From: Nitrosopumilus sp. b1
Lineage (GTDB): Archaea > Thermoproteota > Nitrososphaeria > Nitrososphaerales > Nitrosopumilaceae
Direction of reading: 5' to 3'
Length of the DNA stretch: 64,000 nucleotides
Assembly: GCF_014078545.1 (NCBI RefSeq)
Contig: NZ_MU078723.1
Span: 186,001 to 250,000 of the forward strand
The notes below the pieces were generated by a model that was not told the DNA's origin, did not search any database, and was given only the letters and a program-made list of their open reading frames with translations. This document shows, in pieces, positions 32,472 through 39,715 of the stretch. Each line of letters begins with the position of its first letter. Positions within the stretch are counted from its first letter, which is position 1. The position numbers and the translations under genes are program-made.

Positions 32472-33848
32472 TCAGATTGGTTTTCCACGATACTGATGTC
32501 GAATTACTTTATGGAATAGATTATGCGATGCAACAACTGTCAGTGAAGCAATTGCGATTCCAATAAAGTTTCTAATGGTCATCATCTCATTTGGCTGTTG
32601 AGCTATTAACGACATTTGAAAGACAACATAATAGTTATCAAACAACCAAAACGCCAACGTAACCCAAGACAAAACGCCTGCTATGAAATAGCCTAGCCGG
32701 GTTTTGTTTCTAACAAAAATTATTGCTGCAATAATTGTTACGTACCAGATGGCAGAACCTAATAGCCACATTGGATTAAAGACATCTACCCGGTCATCTA
32801 ACCAATAATAGCTGGTACCAACAATTGCAAGAGCAATCAAAGAGACCACTAGAATGTTTTGATTTATCTTAAAACTTGAGCGCTCCTCAATCAATTCTGC
32901 AGTTGGAGGGTTTTTTGCCATATCCTTTGTTGCAACATCTATTGATTCACGCACGGATTTGAGGCGTAATGGGATTATTTTGGTAATAGAATCATCCTGA
33001 ACGACAGTATCATGAACAAGACTATCAATTAATGGTCTTGCCAAGGAAGCCTTTACTGGAGTTATCAAGTCCACCCAATAAGATGAAAGCCTTGTTGTTA
33101 AAAATGGAATTTGAATTACAAACAAGTTTTTGTTCAAATAAGCAGAATATGATCTCATTATTTCCTCGTATGTCATCAAGTCAGGTCCACCAATCTCGAA
33201 AATCTTTCCGGCTGTTTCTGGATGTTCCATGCAGCCAACAAGATACGACACCACATCATCAACTGCAATTGGTTGGGCAAGTGACTTGACCCATTTTGGG
33301 CACACCATTATTCGTAGTCGTTCAACTAAATATCGTAACATAGCATAGGAGCCTCCCCCTGCACCAATAATCAAAGAAGCCCTAAGTTCTGTTACTTGAA
33401 CACTTCCAGATGCAAGTATTTGACCCACTTCCTTTCTGCTCTGCATATGTGGAGACAGTTCAAGACTGTCATTTACAAGACCGCCAAGATAGATTATTCT
33501 TTTGACACCTGCACGTGTTGCAGCTTTTAGAAAGTTTTGAGCTTGTGTTTTTTCACGTTTGATAAAATCCTTCCAATCAGATTTACTTCCCTCCATTGAG
33601 TGAAGTAGGTAAAATGCAACTTCAATTCCTTCCATTGCACTTGTCAAGGAATCGATATCAAAGACATCAGCCTGTACATATTTTACGTTTTTTTCATCAG
33701 AAAGTTTTCTCCTTGACATTCCCTTTATGGTGTAATTATTTTCAGAAAGAGTTTTGATGAGTCTCGCACCAATAAATCCAGTTGCCCCAGTAACAAGAAT
33801 GTTGTAGGGCTTTTTTTGCATGTGTTGCTGGGTAGACTGCTGCTCCAT
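32472..33848 (-). CDS. Membrane-anchored NAD(P)-binding SDR-type protein
   Basis: 458 residues: an N-terminal atypical short-chain dehydrogenase/NmrA-like Rossmann domain (GATGFIGARLIKTLSENNYT, QADVFDIDSLTSAM) of about 300 residues, then about four C-terminal membrane helices (VSLIALAIVGTSYYWLDD to NFIGIAIASLTVVASHNLFH). The domain resembles SDR proteins acting on NAD(P)H or quinone-linked substrates, but the catalytic Tyr/Lys pair is not clear. It is one base downstream of the small two-helix gene (33850-34050), forming an operon with a TAGCAC-type element upstream. Confidence 0.75.
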   Translation of the reverse strand: MEQQSTQQHMQKKPYNILVTGATGFIGARLIKTLSENNYTIKGMSRRKLSDEKNVKYVQADVFDIDSLTSAMEGIEVAFYLLHSMEGSKSDWKDFIKREKTQAQNFLKAATRAGVKRIIYLGGLVNDSLELSPHMQSRKEVGQILASGSVQVTELRASLIIGAGGGSYAMLRYLVERLRIMVCPKWVKSLAQPIAVDDVVSYLVGCMEHPETAGKIFEIGGPDLMTYEEIMRSYSAYLNKNLFVIQIPFLTTRLSSYWVDLITPVKASLARPLIDSLVHDTVVQDDSITKIIPLRLKSVRESIDVATKDMAKNPPTAELIEERSSFKINQNILVVSLIALAIVGTSYYWLDDRVDVFNPMWLLGSAIWYVTIIAAIIFVRNKTRLGYFIAGVLSWVTLAFWLFDNYYVVFQMSLIAQQPNEMMTIRNFIGIAIASLTVVASHNLFHKVIRHQYRGKPI

Positions 33849-33849
33849 T

Positions 33850-34050
33850 TTATCTCATCGCTTCAAGTTTTGCAATCTTGGCTTTCCTTGCCTTTAGTCC
33901 TAAACCAGTAGTGATTCCACCGATTACTAACCAAAGTACTCCTCCGGCTTGAAATGCAGATATTAGATTTGGATCGAGTGCCCCTGCAGCAAAAAAGCTT
34001 GCAGCAAGACCCAAGAGTGAAACTCCAGAGATAATCAGCACCTTATCCAA
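33850..34050 (-). CDS. Small two-helix membrane protein
   Basis: 66 residues with two membrane helices (LIISGVSLLGLAASFFAAGA and LWLVIGGITTGLGLKARKA) and a basic cytoplasmic end (KAKIAKLEAMR). It is the first gene of a two-gene operon with the SDR-type protein; the stop and the next ATG are one base apart. It may help the SDR protein in the membrane. Family unknown. Confidence 0.65.
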   Translation of the reverse strand: MDKVLIISGVSLLGLAASFFAAGALDPNLISAFQAGGVLWLVIGGITTGLGLKARKAKIAKLEAMR

Positions 34051-34138
34051 CTAAGTCTCTCTCCAGTTATCAGTTTGAGGTATTCTTTTGAATTGCTTTT
34101 GCTTCATAGTGGAATTGGTGCTCTTATTTTATTTAAAA

Positions 34139-34167
34139 TAGTGCTAATGTGAATATCTAGTGCCCAA
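34139..34167 (-). promoter_or_regulatory. Two TAGCAC-type elements upstream of the SDR operon
   Basis: TAGTGCTAA (34139-34147) and TCTAGTGCCCAA (34156-34167) read TTAGCACTA and TTGGGCACTAGA toward the 34050 gene. They are 89-117 bp upstream of its ATG, further than other copies, and start right after the stop of the 34168 gene. Confidence 0.45.
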
Positions 34168-34518
34168 CTAATTAGGAATAAAGTCAGAGATGTTAGTCTT
34201 AGAGACTTTCAGCCCAGGAATGGTTTTGTCAATAAATGATGCAACAATCCCCAATGAGGATTTTACACCGTTGGTCTTTTCAGGATCAGTCCCAGGGTAC
34301 AACCGCACGGTGGTCTTTTGCTCATTTGTTGAAATTTCAATGAGAAAATCTTGATGCTTCTCATCTATAACGACTGCTGGAAGAAGCATCTTTCGCTTTT
34401 CATTATCGATATACACCTCAGTTACCTTAATCAAGTAAGGTTCTTTTTGCATAATTGGATTAAATTTTTCATACAACTCTTGGAGGTTAATCTTTTTATC
34501 AAATACTACATGAGGCAA
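34168..34518 (-). CDS. Hypothetical soluble protein, 116 aa
   Basis: 116 residues: VFDKKINLQELYEKFNPIMQ, KVTEVYIDNEKRKMLLPAVV and a second half with TVRLYPGTDPEKTNGVKSSL. A mixed alpha/beta composition, no cysteines, no membrane helix. A TTGGCACC-like site is 70 bp upstream (about 34589). No family recognised. It lies upstream of the SDR operon on the same strand, but the elements in between suggest separate transcription. Confidence 0.6.
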   Translation of the reverse strand: MPHVVFDKKINLQELYEKFNPIMQKEPYLIKVTEVYIDNEKRKMLLPAVVIDEKHQDFLIEISTNEQKTTVRLYPGTDPEKTNGVKSSLGIVASFIDKTIPGLKVSKTNISDFIPN

Positions 34519-34630
34519 AACTTTTCACGACCGTTCATAAAGTAGAATAATTCATGTGTGTTTTTAAAATGATTCATTAGAAATTCATGGTGCCAACAAT
34601 ATTTAGAGGATAGGAAAAGAAGGTGATTTA

Positions 34631-34644
34631 TTTTAGCACTAGAG
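34631..34644 (+). promoter_or_regulatory. TTTTAGCACTAGAG element upstream of the zinc ribbon-TFB operon
   Basis: TTTTAGCACTAGAG at 34631-34644 ends 46 bp before the ATG at 34690. A TATA-like TTTAAATAA follows at about 34662-34670, placing a transcription start close to the ATG. The element is a full consensus match. Confidence 0.7.
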
Positions 34645-34689
34645 AAAAAAGTAGTTTTGTTTTAAATAAATAATAGAGTACAGTTAGGT

Positions 34690-34851
34690 ATGAACAGTTC
34701 ACATGTTTTAGCACAGAAGTTTGATGATGAGAATCACATTGTTGTTAATAGAACCCTAAAGATCTGCATCAATTGTGGATATGATGAAGTGGACAAAACA
34801 GAATTTAGCTTATCGTGCGAGAATTGCGGAACAACTATGTTTTTTGAGTAA
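34690..34851 (+). CDS. Zinc-ribbon protein, 53 aa
   Basis: ATG 34690 to TAA 34849-34851 encodes a 53-residue protein with ICINCGYDE and SCENCGTTMFFE, two CxxC pairs spaced as in a zinc ribbon. It is the first gene of an operon with a TFB whose own N-terminal ribbon is unusual, so it may assist that TFB or bind another partner. The TFB ATG follows 10 bases later (34862). An in-frame TTTAGCACAG sequence near its start (34702) is coding, not regulatory. Confidence 0.65.
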   Translation: MNSSHVLAQKFDDENHIVVNRTLKICINCGYDEVDKTEFSLSCENCGTTMFFE

Positions 34852-34861
34852 GGTGAAAAAA

Positions 34862-35758
34862 ATGAATCATAAAGAAGATTGTACTAGACTAGAATTAATT
34901 ACAGATTCGGGAACTGGCGAAGTAAATTGTAAAAATTGTGGCTCTGTGCTTAATGAAAAACCAATTGAATCTGCATCCAGTTTTAAAACAAATGACGATG
35001 GTGTTGATATCAATCAAACAGGACCGCCAACTAGCATCAAGTTTGCAGACATGGGCCTGTCCACACAAATAGGTATTGCAAATAAGGACTCGACTGGAAA
35101 ATTTCTCAATGGCGAGAATAAGCGAATATTCCATAGATTAAGAATTTGGGACAAACGCTCAGTAAGTAAGTCCCATAATGCATCATACGCCAAAGCATTT
35201 ACACTTTTAGATTCACTCAAGACAAAACTTTCCCTTCCAGAGTCAGTCATACAAAAGTCTGCTCTTCTTTACAGAAAGAGTGTGGCAAAAAGAGTACTTA
35301 TCGGCAGATCAACTGCAGAGATATTGTGCTCTGTTGTGTACCTAGCCTGTAGGCTAAGCAACACTCCTCGCTCTATACAAGATATTTCAGAAGCTGCAAA
35401 TATCAAGAAAAAAGCATTGCAGAGAATCTACAGAATGCTACTAAGGGAGCTAGATGTTAAACCAGAAACGTTTAGCCCAACGGACTTTGTCAATAAGATA
35501 TCATACCATGTTGATGCATCTGAGCAATCAAGAAGACTAGCCATTGAAATTCTAGATACATCAATAAAATTGGGACTCTGTGAAGGAAAGAATCCAGTAG
35601 GACTAGCATCAGCCTCAGTATATTTGGCTGCAGCAAAACATGGAGAATCTGTCTCACAGGTCGATATTTCAAAAGTTTCTGGAATCAGTGCAGTAACAAT
35701 TAGAGAAAGAGCAAAATTACTAAAGAAGGTCGCAGATAAAATGGGTGCTAAGAGTTGA
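34862..35758 (+). CDS. tfb: Transcription initiation factor TFB
   Basis: From ATG 34862 (MNHKEDCTRLELITDSGTG) a 298-residue TFB with a purine-rich AAGGTGAA just upstream. The zinc ribbon has only one CxxC (VNCKNCGSVL), the first knuckle reading HKEDC, so it is atypical. The B-finger/linker (GPPTSIKFADMGLSTQIGIA) is present, and two cyclin folds follow: SVVYLACRLSNTPRSIQDIS and ASVYLAAAKHGESVSQVDIS with the helix-turn-helix AVTIRERAKLLKKVADKM that binds the BRE. Archaea often have several TFBs; this one lies inside the stress region and may be a specialised one. Confidence 0.93.
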   Translation: MNHKEDCTRLELITDSGTGEVNCKNCGSVLNEKPIESASSFKTNDDGVDINQTGPPTSIKFADMGLSTQIGIANKDSTGKFLNGENKRIFHRLRIWDKRSVSKSHNASYAKAFTLLDSLKTKLSLPESVIQKSALLYRKSVAKRVLIGRSTAEILCSVVYLACRLSNTPRSIQDISEAANIKKKALQRIYRMLLRELDVKPETFSPTDFVNKISYHVDASEQSRRLAIEILDTSIKLGLCEGKNPVGLASASVYLAAAKHGESVSQVDISKVSGISAVTIRERAKLLKKVADKMGAKS

Positions 35759-36039
35759 CAGACATCATCTGGGGAAACGTGGTAAGAATTCTATCAGGTA
35801 ATACTTTTGAGCTAAATGTTACGCACCAAAAGGATGGTAATGATGAGCAGTATCCGGAAACTCAAGGAATAGAGATCGACAAGACAGACATTGTAACCAT
35901 TCCAGTTGAACCAAATCAAAGAACAGCTTCTAATCTAGAGCAGGGTTTGATGAACCAATTCGTAAAGTGTGAGATAAAGCAAAAAAAGGACAATTTGCTT
36001 GTTGCAGATGTATCACACTCTGGTCAAGGCGGATATTAG
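35755..36039 (+). CDS. SNase-like small protein
   Basis: 94 residues from TTG 35755, which overlaps the TFB stop as TTGA. The beginning, IIWGNVVRILSGNTFELNVT, resembles the first strands of the staphylococcal nuclease (SNase) fold (VVRVIDGDTFEL), with Asn where the catalytic Asp would be. Only a partial OB-like domain remains, so nuclease activity is unlikely. It sits in the zinc ribbon-TFB-2OG oxygenase operon. Confidence 0.5.
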   Translation: MTDIIWGNVVRILSGNTFELNVTHQKDGNDEQYPETQGIEIDKTDIVTIPVEPNQRTASNLEQGLMNQFVKCEIKQKKDNLLVADVSHSGQGGY

Positions 36040-36041
36040 AA

Positions 36042-36818
36042 TTGTGGAATCCAATCATAATATCAGTAAAAGACAAAAAATTAGGAAATGCATTAAATCT
36101 ACTCAAATCAGCAGATACCCCAGCATTAGTACTGAAAAATTTTTTTCCTAAAGAATCTTGCGATATAGTTTCAAGTCGTGTTACGGAATATTTTTCAAAA
36201 AATAAATGTGGGAATAATAAAAAAATTGGAATATCGCTTGTATCGTTGCGTAACGATAAAGAAAACTACTTTAAAATGGCAGATGCAGCAAGGTCTGTAA
36301 TTAGAAATATTTTTCATGGCATGCAAGATCCTAGAAAAAAAATTCATTCAGAATTAAAAGAAATTTTGAATATAGATGACATAAGCATTGCAAAAGAAAA
36401 AGACTCAAGATATGCTTGTGGAGTAATTCGAATTCACGATAAAGAATCAGAATCATCACTACATAGAGACAATGTAAGTTTTGAGGCACCACACTTCTCG
36501 GTAAGCAATCTTAAAAGTCAACTTTCATTCGTACTACCATTTCAATCACCAGATAAAGGTGGAGAATTACAGTTATTTCATCAGAGGTGGAAGGAAAAAG
36601 ATGAAAAATTTAGGAGAGTTGACTTTGGCTACTATGATGAGGTCATCATGCAAAATGTGGAATCAGTAAAAATCAGTCCCACCAAAGGTGATTTGATGGT
36701 TATTAATCCAAATTTGTATCATAGAATTCAACCAGTAGTAGGTGAAAAGTTACGAATTACTTTGAACATGTTTGCTGGTTTTTTACCAAATAAAAACGAA
36801 ATCTTGACGTGGTCCTAA
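36042..36818 (+). CDS. 2-oxoglutarate/Fe(II)-dependent oxygenase
   Basis: 258 residues from TTG 36042, two bases after the stop of the upstream gene. The iron facial triad is visible as H141-x-D143 (SLHRDNVSF) and H227 (YHRIQPV), and R238 (KLRITL) should hold 2-oxoglutarate. The double-stranded beta-helix spans LSFVLPFQSPDKGGELQLFH to the end. The family hydroxylates proteins or small molecules, consuming O2. It is the last gene of the zinc ribbon-TFB operon, so it may be a stress-induced modifier. Substrate unknown. Confidence 0.8.
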   Translation: MWNPIIISVKDKKLGNALNLLKSADTPALVLKNFFPKESCDIVSSRVTEYFSKNKCGNNKKIGISLVSLRNDKENYFKMADAARSVIRNIFHGMQDPRKKIHSELKEILNIDDISIAKEKDSRYACGVIRIHDKESESSLHRDNVSFEAPHFSVSNLKSQLSFVLPFQSPDKGGELQLFHQRWKEKDEKFRRVDFGYYDEVIMQNVESVKISPTKGDLMVINPNLYHRIQPVVGEKLRITLNMFAGFLPNKNEILTWS

Positions 36819-36825
36819 TTGGTTT

Positions 36826-37191
36826 CTAAAATGATTTTCCGAGTTCTTTGAGTTTTTTCAAATCAGTTATCTCAATATCTTTACTGAGAGTCACAATTCT
36901 TGCAAGCTTTGGATTTGCCTTTTCTCCTAATCTCAAAACTAAATCTCCCTTGTATTTTATATCAAGTGTGACTTTTTCTTCACGGAGTTTTTTTGCCAAA
37001 CTTTTTGCCTCACTTAATTGCTTAATCAGACCAGGCTTTCCAGACACCTTGATTGGGATGTCAAGAATATCAATTGTTCTTGTGTTTTTTGTGGATGAAA
37101 AATTTATTGCAGGTTGATCATCGCATTGAATTTTGAGATCACCCTTTGCAAGAGATATTAAAAAATTGGCTTGGAGATTAGATTTTGTCAT
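36826..37191 (-). CDS. Hypothetical protein, 121 aa
   Basis: 121 residues beginning MTKSNLQANFLISLAKGDLK; the sequence has a repeated strand pattern (SVTLDIKYKGDLVLRLGEK) and basic helices (KQLSEAKSLAKKLREEKV). No cysteines in motifs, no membrane segment. ATG 37191 follows the stop of the 61-residue gene by 12 bases, with AGGAGA just upstream, so they form an operon. Family unknown. Confidence 0.6.
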   Translation of the reverse strand: MTKSNLQANFLISLAKGDLKIQCDDQPAINFSSTKNTRTIDILDIPIKVSGKPGLIKQLSEAKSLAKKLREEKVTLDIKYKGDLVLRLGEKANPKLARIVTLSKDIEITDLKKLKELGKSF

Positions 37192-37203
37192 TTTCTCCTA
37201 CAC

Positions 37204-37389
37204 CTACTTTGTTGTAATAGTCAACTTCCCAGTAAGGGAAACTGTTCCTGTTGGGACATGCTTACCACCACGTTCTACTTTACCTGACATCTCAAGGTCA
37301 TCAAATACGTAGGTTATAGCGGCATGTTTCTCAGTTAGTTTGTCAAAAACTTCGGCAAGCAAATTTGCCCATTCTTGTTCTTCTGCCAT
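37204..37389 (-). CDS. Hypothetical protein, 61 aa
   Basis: 61 residues: MAEEQEWANLLAEVFDKLTE, then HAAITYVFDDLEMSGKVERG and TGTVSLTGKLTITTK. An N-terminal amphipathic helix is followed by beta-strand-like repeats. Start ATG 37389 is 60 bp from the TTTAGCACTAGAA element at 37448-37460 that also serves the divergent DICT-like gene. Upstream partner of the 121-residue gene. Confidence 0.6.
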   Translation of the reverse strand: MAEEQEWANLLAEVFDKLTEKHAAITYVFDDLEMSGKVERGGKHVPTGTVSLTGKLTITTK

Positions 37390-37447
37390 GAGTCCCTAGG
37401 GTATTTTTTAGTATTTAAAAGAAGTAAGAACCACATCCTAGTGGTAA

Positions 37448-37460
37448 TTTAGCACTAGAA
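37448..37460 (+). promoter_or_regulatory. TTTAGCACTAGAA element between divergent genes
   Basis: TTTAGCACTAGAA ends 46 bp before the ATG at 37507, with ACTATTTTAATAC as the TATA-like stretch in between. It lies 60 bp from the divergent gene at 37389, so it could act on either or both. Confidence 0.7.
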
Positions 37461-37506
37461 CTAATGCTTGTTACTATTTTAATACAAAAAAAATGCTGTC
37501 AAAACA

Positions 37507-38070
37507 ATGGAGCAAAAATACACCAGCTACATAGAGAATGTATATGAAGAATATCAGACGCTAAAGAAAGTTCCCAACACAGATGAAGATGAATTCATGA
37601 AGATATCCCTTGATGAATTAATCAAAAAAGGATACATCAACTTCAAAGCATCAAAAAAGCCGCTAGTAAGATTAAGTATACTTATTGAAATGTTTGCAAA
37701 GAAGAATAAAACTGCTTTATTGGCAACTTTTGAAGACGAGGGTAAATTCAAGTATGCAGAGGATAGATATCTTGAGCTAATGAGAAAACTTCCTCGCGTA
37801 TGGGTAATTGGAAATTTCAAAAACCCATTTCTTGCACAGAATTTTCCAGGTAATGCAAAGACAATTAGCTGTAATAGTACATCTCTAAGTACAGTATGGG
37901 CCGTAATAACCAAGGGGCCAGCAGGCCCGATGGGGCTTGTTGCTGAAGAACAATCAGATGAAACTTTCAGAGGATTCTTTTCTGTGTCCCCAAAGATTGT
38001 TCAGTCATCAATTGATCTCATAAACTATATCCTCAAAGAAGACATAGACATTAACAAAGTCGAGGAATAG
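37507..38070 (+). CDS. DICT-like sensory domain protein
   Basis: 187 residues. The central part, PLVRLSILIEMFAKKNKTAL LATFEDEGKFKYAEDRYLEL, then LPRVWVIGNFKNP, has the order seen in DICT domains (helix, strand with ALLATF, RY-x-x-L, then a hydrophobic strand with WVIG). DICT domains are sensory modules that have been proposed to connect to light responses in bacteria and archaea. There is no attached output domain. The gene has a consensus TTRGCACTAG element upstream and lies in the photolyase region, which fits a sensor role. The family call is moderate only. Confidence 0.5.
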   Translation: MEQKYTSYIENVYEEYQTLKKVPNTDEDEFMKISLDELIKKGYINFKASKKPLVRLSILIEMFAKKNKTALLATFEDEGKFKYAEDRYLELMRKLPRVWVIGNFKNPFLAQNFPGNAKTISCNSTSLSTVWAVITKGPAGPMGLVAEEQSDETFRGFFSVSPKIVQSSIDLINYILKEDIDINKVEE

Positions 38071-38104
38071 ATTCTTTATTTTTTATTTTAAAAAAGAAAA
38101 AGTG

Positions 38105-38461
38105 CTAGTTGTGTCTAGCATTTGCTTGACCTTTGATCTCAACAATGTCAGAGTCAGATGCTATAGTCTGAACGTTGTCAATACTCATCAGTCCTGATAG
38201 TACAACACCATCATGCCATCTGCTAACAGATGATTGGATGGGATACTTGTCACGAATTTCTTCTACCTTTTTATCAAGCTTTATTCCATCATGATACTTT
38301 ACGTACAAGTTCACATGTGGCTTGCTTCTTGATGGAGATATTTTTTTCAGACTGCGCTGAATTTGCATTATCCTAATTGCAAGATCAGGATCCAATGCAG
38401 GTGTGCTTGAAAGTATGTGCTGGTAGAATTGGTCGTATATCGGCTCAAGGCTTTGTTTCAT
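38105..38461 (-). CDS. Conserved paralogous protein, copy A
   Basis: 118 residues. It shares most of its sequence with the neighbour at 38548-38904: both contain KPHVNLYVKY, RDKYPIQ-SVSRW-DG, LSGLMSIDNVQTI and end with ARHN or SRHN. The duplicate pattern indicates a recent or maintained tandem duplication. The fold looks like strand-helix repeats with a conserved SRSKPHVN loop. No family recognised. Its promoter has two TAGCAC-type elements. Confidence 0.65.
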   Translation of the reverse strand: MKQSLEPIYDQFYQHILSSTPALDPDLAIRIMQIQRSLKKISPSRSKPHVNLYVKYHDGIKLDKKVEEIRDKYPIQSSVSRWHDGVVLSGLMSIDNVQTIASDSDIVEIKGQANARHN

Positions 38462-38489
38462 TAATTCAATTGGCCTTTGATGATATTTA

Positions 38490-38525
38490 ACTAGTGGTAA
38501 AAATAATGGCTAGTGCTAATTTTAA
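38490..38525 (-). promoter_or_regulatory. Two TAGCAC-type elements upstream of paralog A
   Basis: ACTAGTGGTAAAA (38490-38502) and GCTAGTGCTAATTTT (38510-38524) read TTTTACCACTAGT and AAAATTAGCACTAGC toward the 38461 gene. The further copy is 49-63 bp upstream, the nearer one about 30 bp. Confidence 0.65.
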
Positions 38526-38547
38526 AAATAAAATGGAAAAGAATAGT

Positions 38548-38904
38548 TTAGTTGTGCCGAGAGTTTGCTTCGCCATTTACCTCAGTGATATCAGGATCGG
38601 AACAAATGGTTTGAACGTTATCAATACTCATCAATCCAGATAGAATTATTCCGTCATTCCATCGACTAACTGAGGCCTGTATTGGGTATTTGTCACGAAT
38701 TCGGTCAACTTTTTCTTGGTATTCGATTCCTTCCTTGTACTTTACATACAAGTTTACGTGAGGTTTGCTCCTAGTGGGAGATATTTTTTCCAGTTTTCGT
38801 TGAATTCTCATTATCTTTATTGCTAGGTCGGGCTCTATTGGAGGAATTTGCGTCTTTACCTCTTTACGAAATGAATTGTAGAGTTCTGTTATTGGACTAG
38901 ACAT
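38548..38904 (-). CDS. Conserved paralogous protein, copy B
   Basis: 118 residues, the same length as copy A, with matching segments: EPDLAIKIMRIQRKLEKISP, RSKPHVNLYVKY, IRDKYPIQASVSRWNDGIIL and SGLMSIDNVQTICSDPDITE. It is downstream of a membrane protein gene (stop at 38915, ten bases away) and probably co-transcribed with it, whereas copy A has its own promoter. Function unknown. Confidence 0.65.
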   Translation of the reverse strand: MSSPITELYNSFRKEVKTQIPPIEPDLAIKIMRIQRKLEKISPTRSKPHVNLYVKYKEGIEYQEKVDRIRDKYPIQASVSRWNDGIILSGLMSIDNVQTICSDPDITEVNGEANSRHN

Positions 38905-38914
38905 TTCTATTCAC

Positions 38915-39490
38915 CTAAAGGAATCCCTTTATCCTTGGAACTTTGGCATAGTCTTCATGGAGAATGAACCCAGTCATCAATCCCATCACAACTCCAAATA
39001 ACACATGAAGGAATAATGAGAACCACAATACACGGTCAGTCTCAAGCAGTAAGTGATACAGCCCTCCGAGCTCTTCAACGGATAGTCGGGATTCATCAAT
39101 TACATTAAACTCGGCTACCATACTTGGCATCATTACAAAGTAATGAATCGGCAAGAAGAATAATGTAAAAACAACTATTCCAGTTAATGCACCAGTAAGT
39201 ATTCCCTTCGGTACAGTAACAATACGAAATGCCCTCCATATACTTGCAGACATTGAATAGCAAGCACCAATTAATGCTGCAGCGCCCATATGTGACATAA
39301 ATCCAAATGCAATTGCACTTGTGCTGTCAATGCCAGCTACAATTCCAATCGTTTTGTAAAAAGTACCATTTGGGATATCAAGCTGCGCATCAATTGCTAA
39401 GAATGATGAAAATAATGCAAATCCGCCCACTAATCCGGCCATTGCTCCAACTTTTGCTTTTCCTAGAATCGAACTTTTTTGATTCGTCAT
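38915..39490 (-). CDS. Five-helix membrane protein
   Basis: 191 residues with about five membrane helices: VGAMAGLVGGFALFSSFLAI, SAIAFGFMSHMGAAALIGAC, GILTGALTGIVVFTLFFLPI, VLWFSLFLHVLFGVVMGLMT and a hydrophilic linker of about 40 residues. Charged loops are short. It resembles CbtA-type or other small membrane proteins in general layout only; I cannot name a family. It is the first gene of an operon with paralog B, and TTTTAGCACTAGA is 48 bp upstream. Confidence 0.65.
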   Translation of the reverse strand: MTNQKSSILGKAKVGAMAGLVGGFALFSSFLAIDAQLDIPNGTFYKTIGIVAGIDSTSAIAFGFMSHMGAAALIGACYSMSASIWRAFRIVTVPKGILTGALTGIVVFTLFFLPIHYFVMMPSMVAEFNVIDESRLSVEELGGLYHLLLETDRVLWFSLFLHVLFGVVMGLMTGFILHEDYAKVPRIKGFL

Positions 39491-39537
39491 TGCAACCCTT
39501 TCGTCGTTGACCGTATTTAAGGTTCAATGTTTCAAAG

Positions 39538-39550
39538 TCTAGTGCTAAAA
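39538..39550 (-). promoter_or_regulatory. TTTTAGCACTAGA element upstream of the membrane protein/paralog B operon
   Basis: TCTAGTGCTAAAA on the plus strand, which reads TTTTAGCACTAGA toward the gene starting at 39490. The edge of the element is 48 bp from the ATG. The sequence is identical to the element upstream of dps (31988-32000). Confidence 0.75.
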
Positions 39551-39657
39551 TAATTACAAAGATCTGTAAAAAAATTATAGAATAATTTTTATTATAAATG
39601 AAAATTACGAGAAGAATTATCCATTACAATTTTTAAAAAATAAAATCTTAGAAATAA

Positions 39658-39670
39658 ATTACCACTAGCT
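39658..39670 (+). promoter_or_regulatory. TTACCACTAGCTA element upstream of the DUF523/DUF1722 gene
   Basis: TTACCACTAGCTA at 39658-39670 ends 46 bp before the ATG at 39716. It matches the consensus except for the A at the G position, and has the same orientation and spacing. It lies 107 bp from the divergent element at 39551, in the 225-base gap between the two operons. Confidence 0.6.
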
Positions 39671-39715
39671 AAAAAGTATCTTCGTTCATTTATAGTCCAA
39701 AACAAATTATGATTA

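Noticed and set aside
38101-38125. AGTGCTAGTTGTGTCTAGC resembles the TAGCAC element.
   Set aside because: It lies at the 3' end of the paralog A gene, within its last codons, and not upstream of any start; similar bases encode the ARHN tail.
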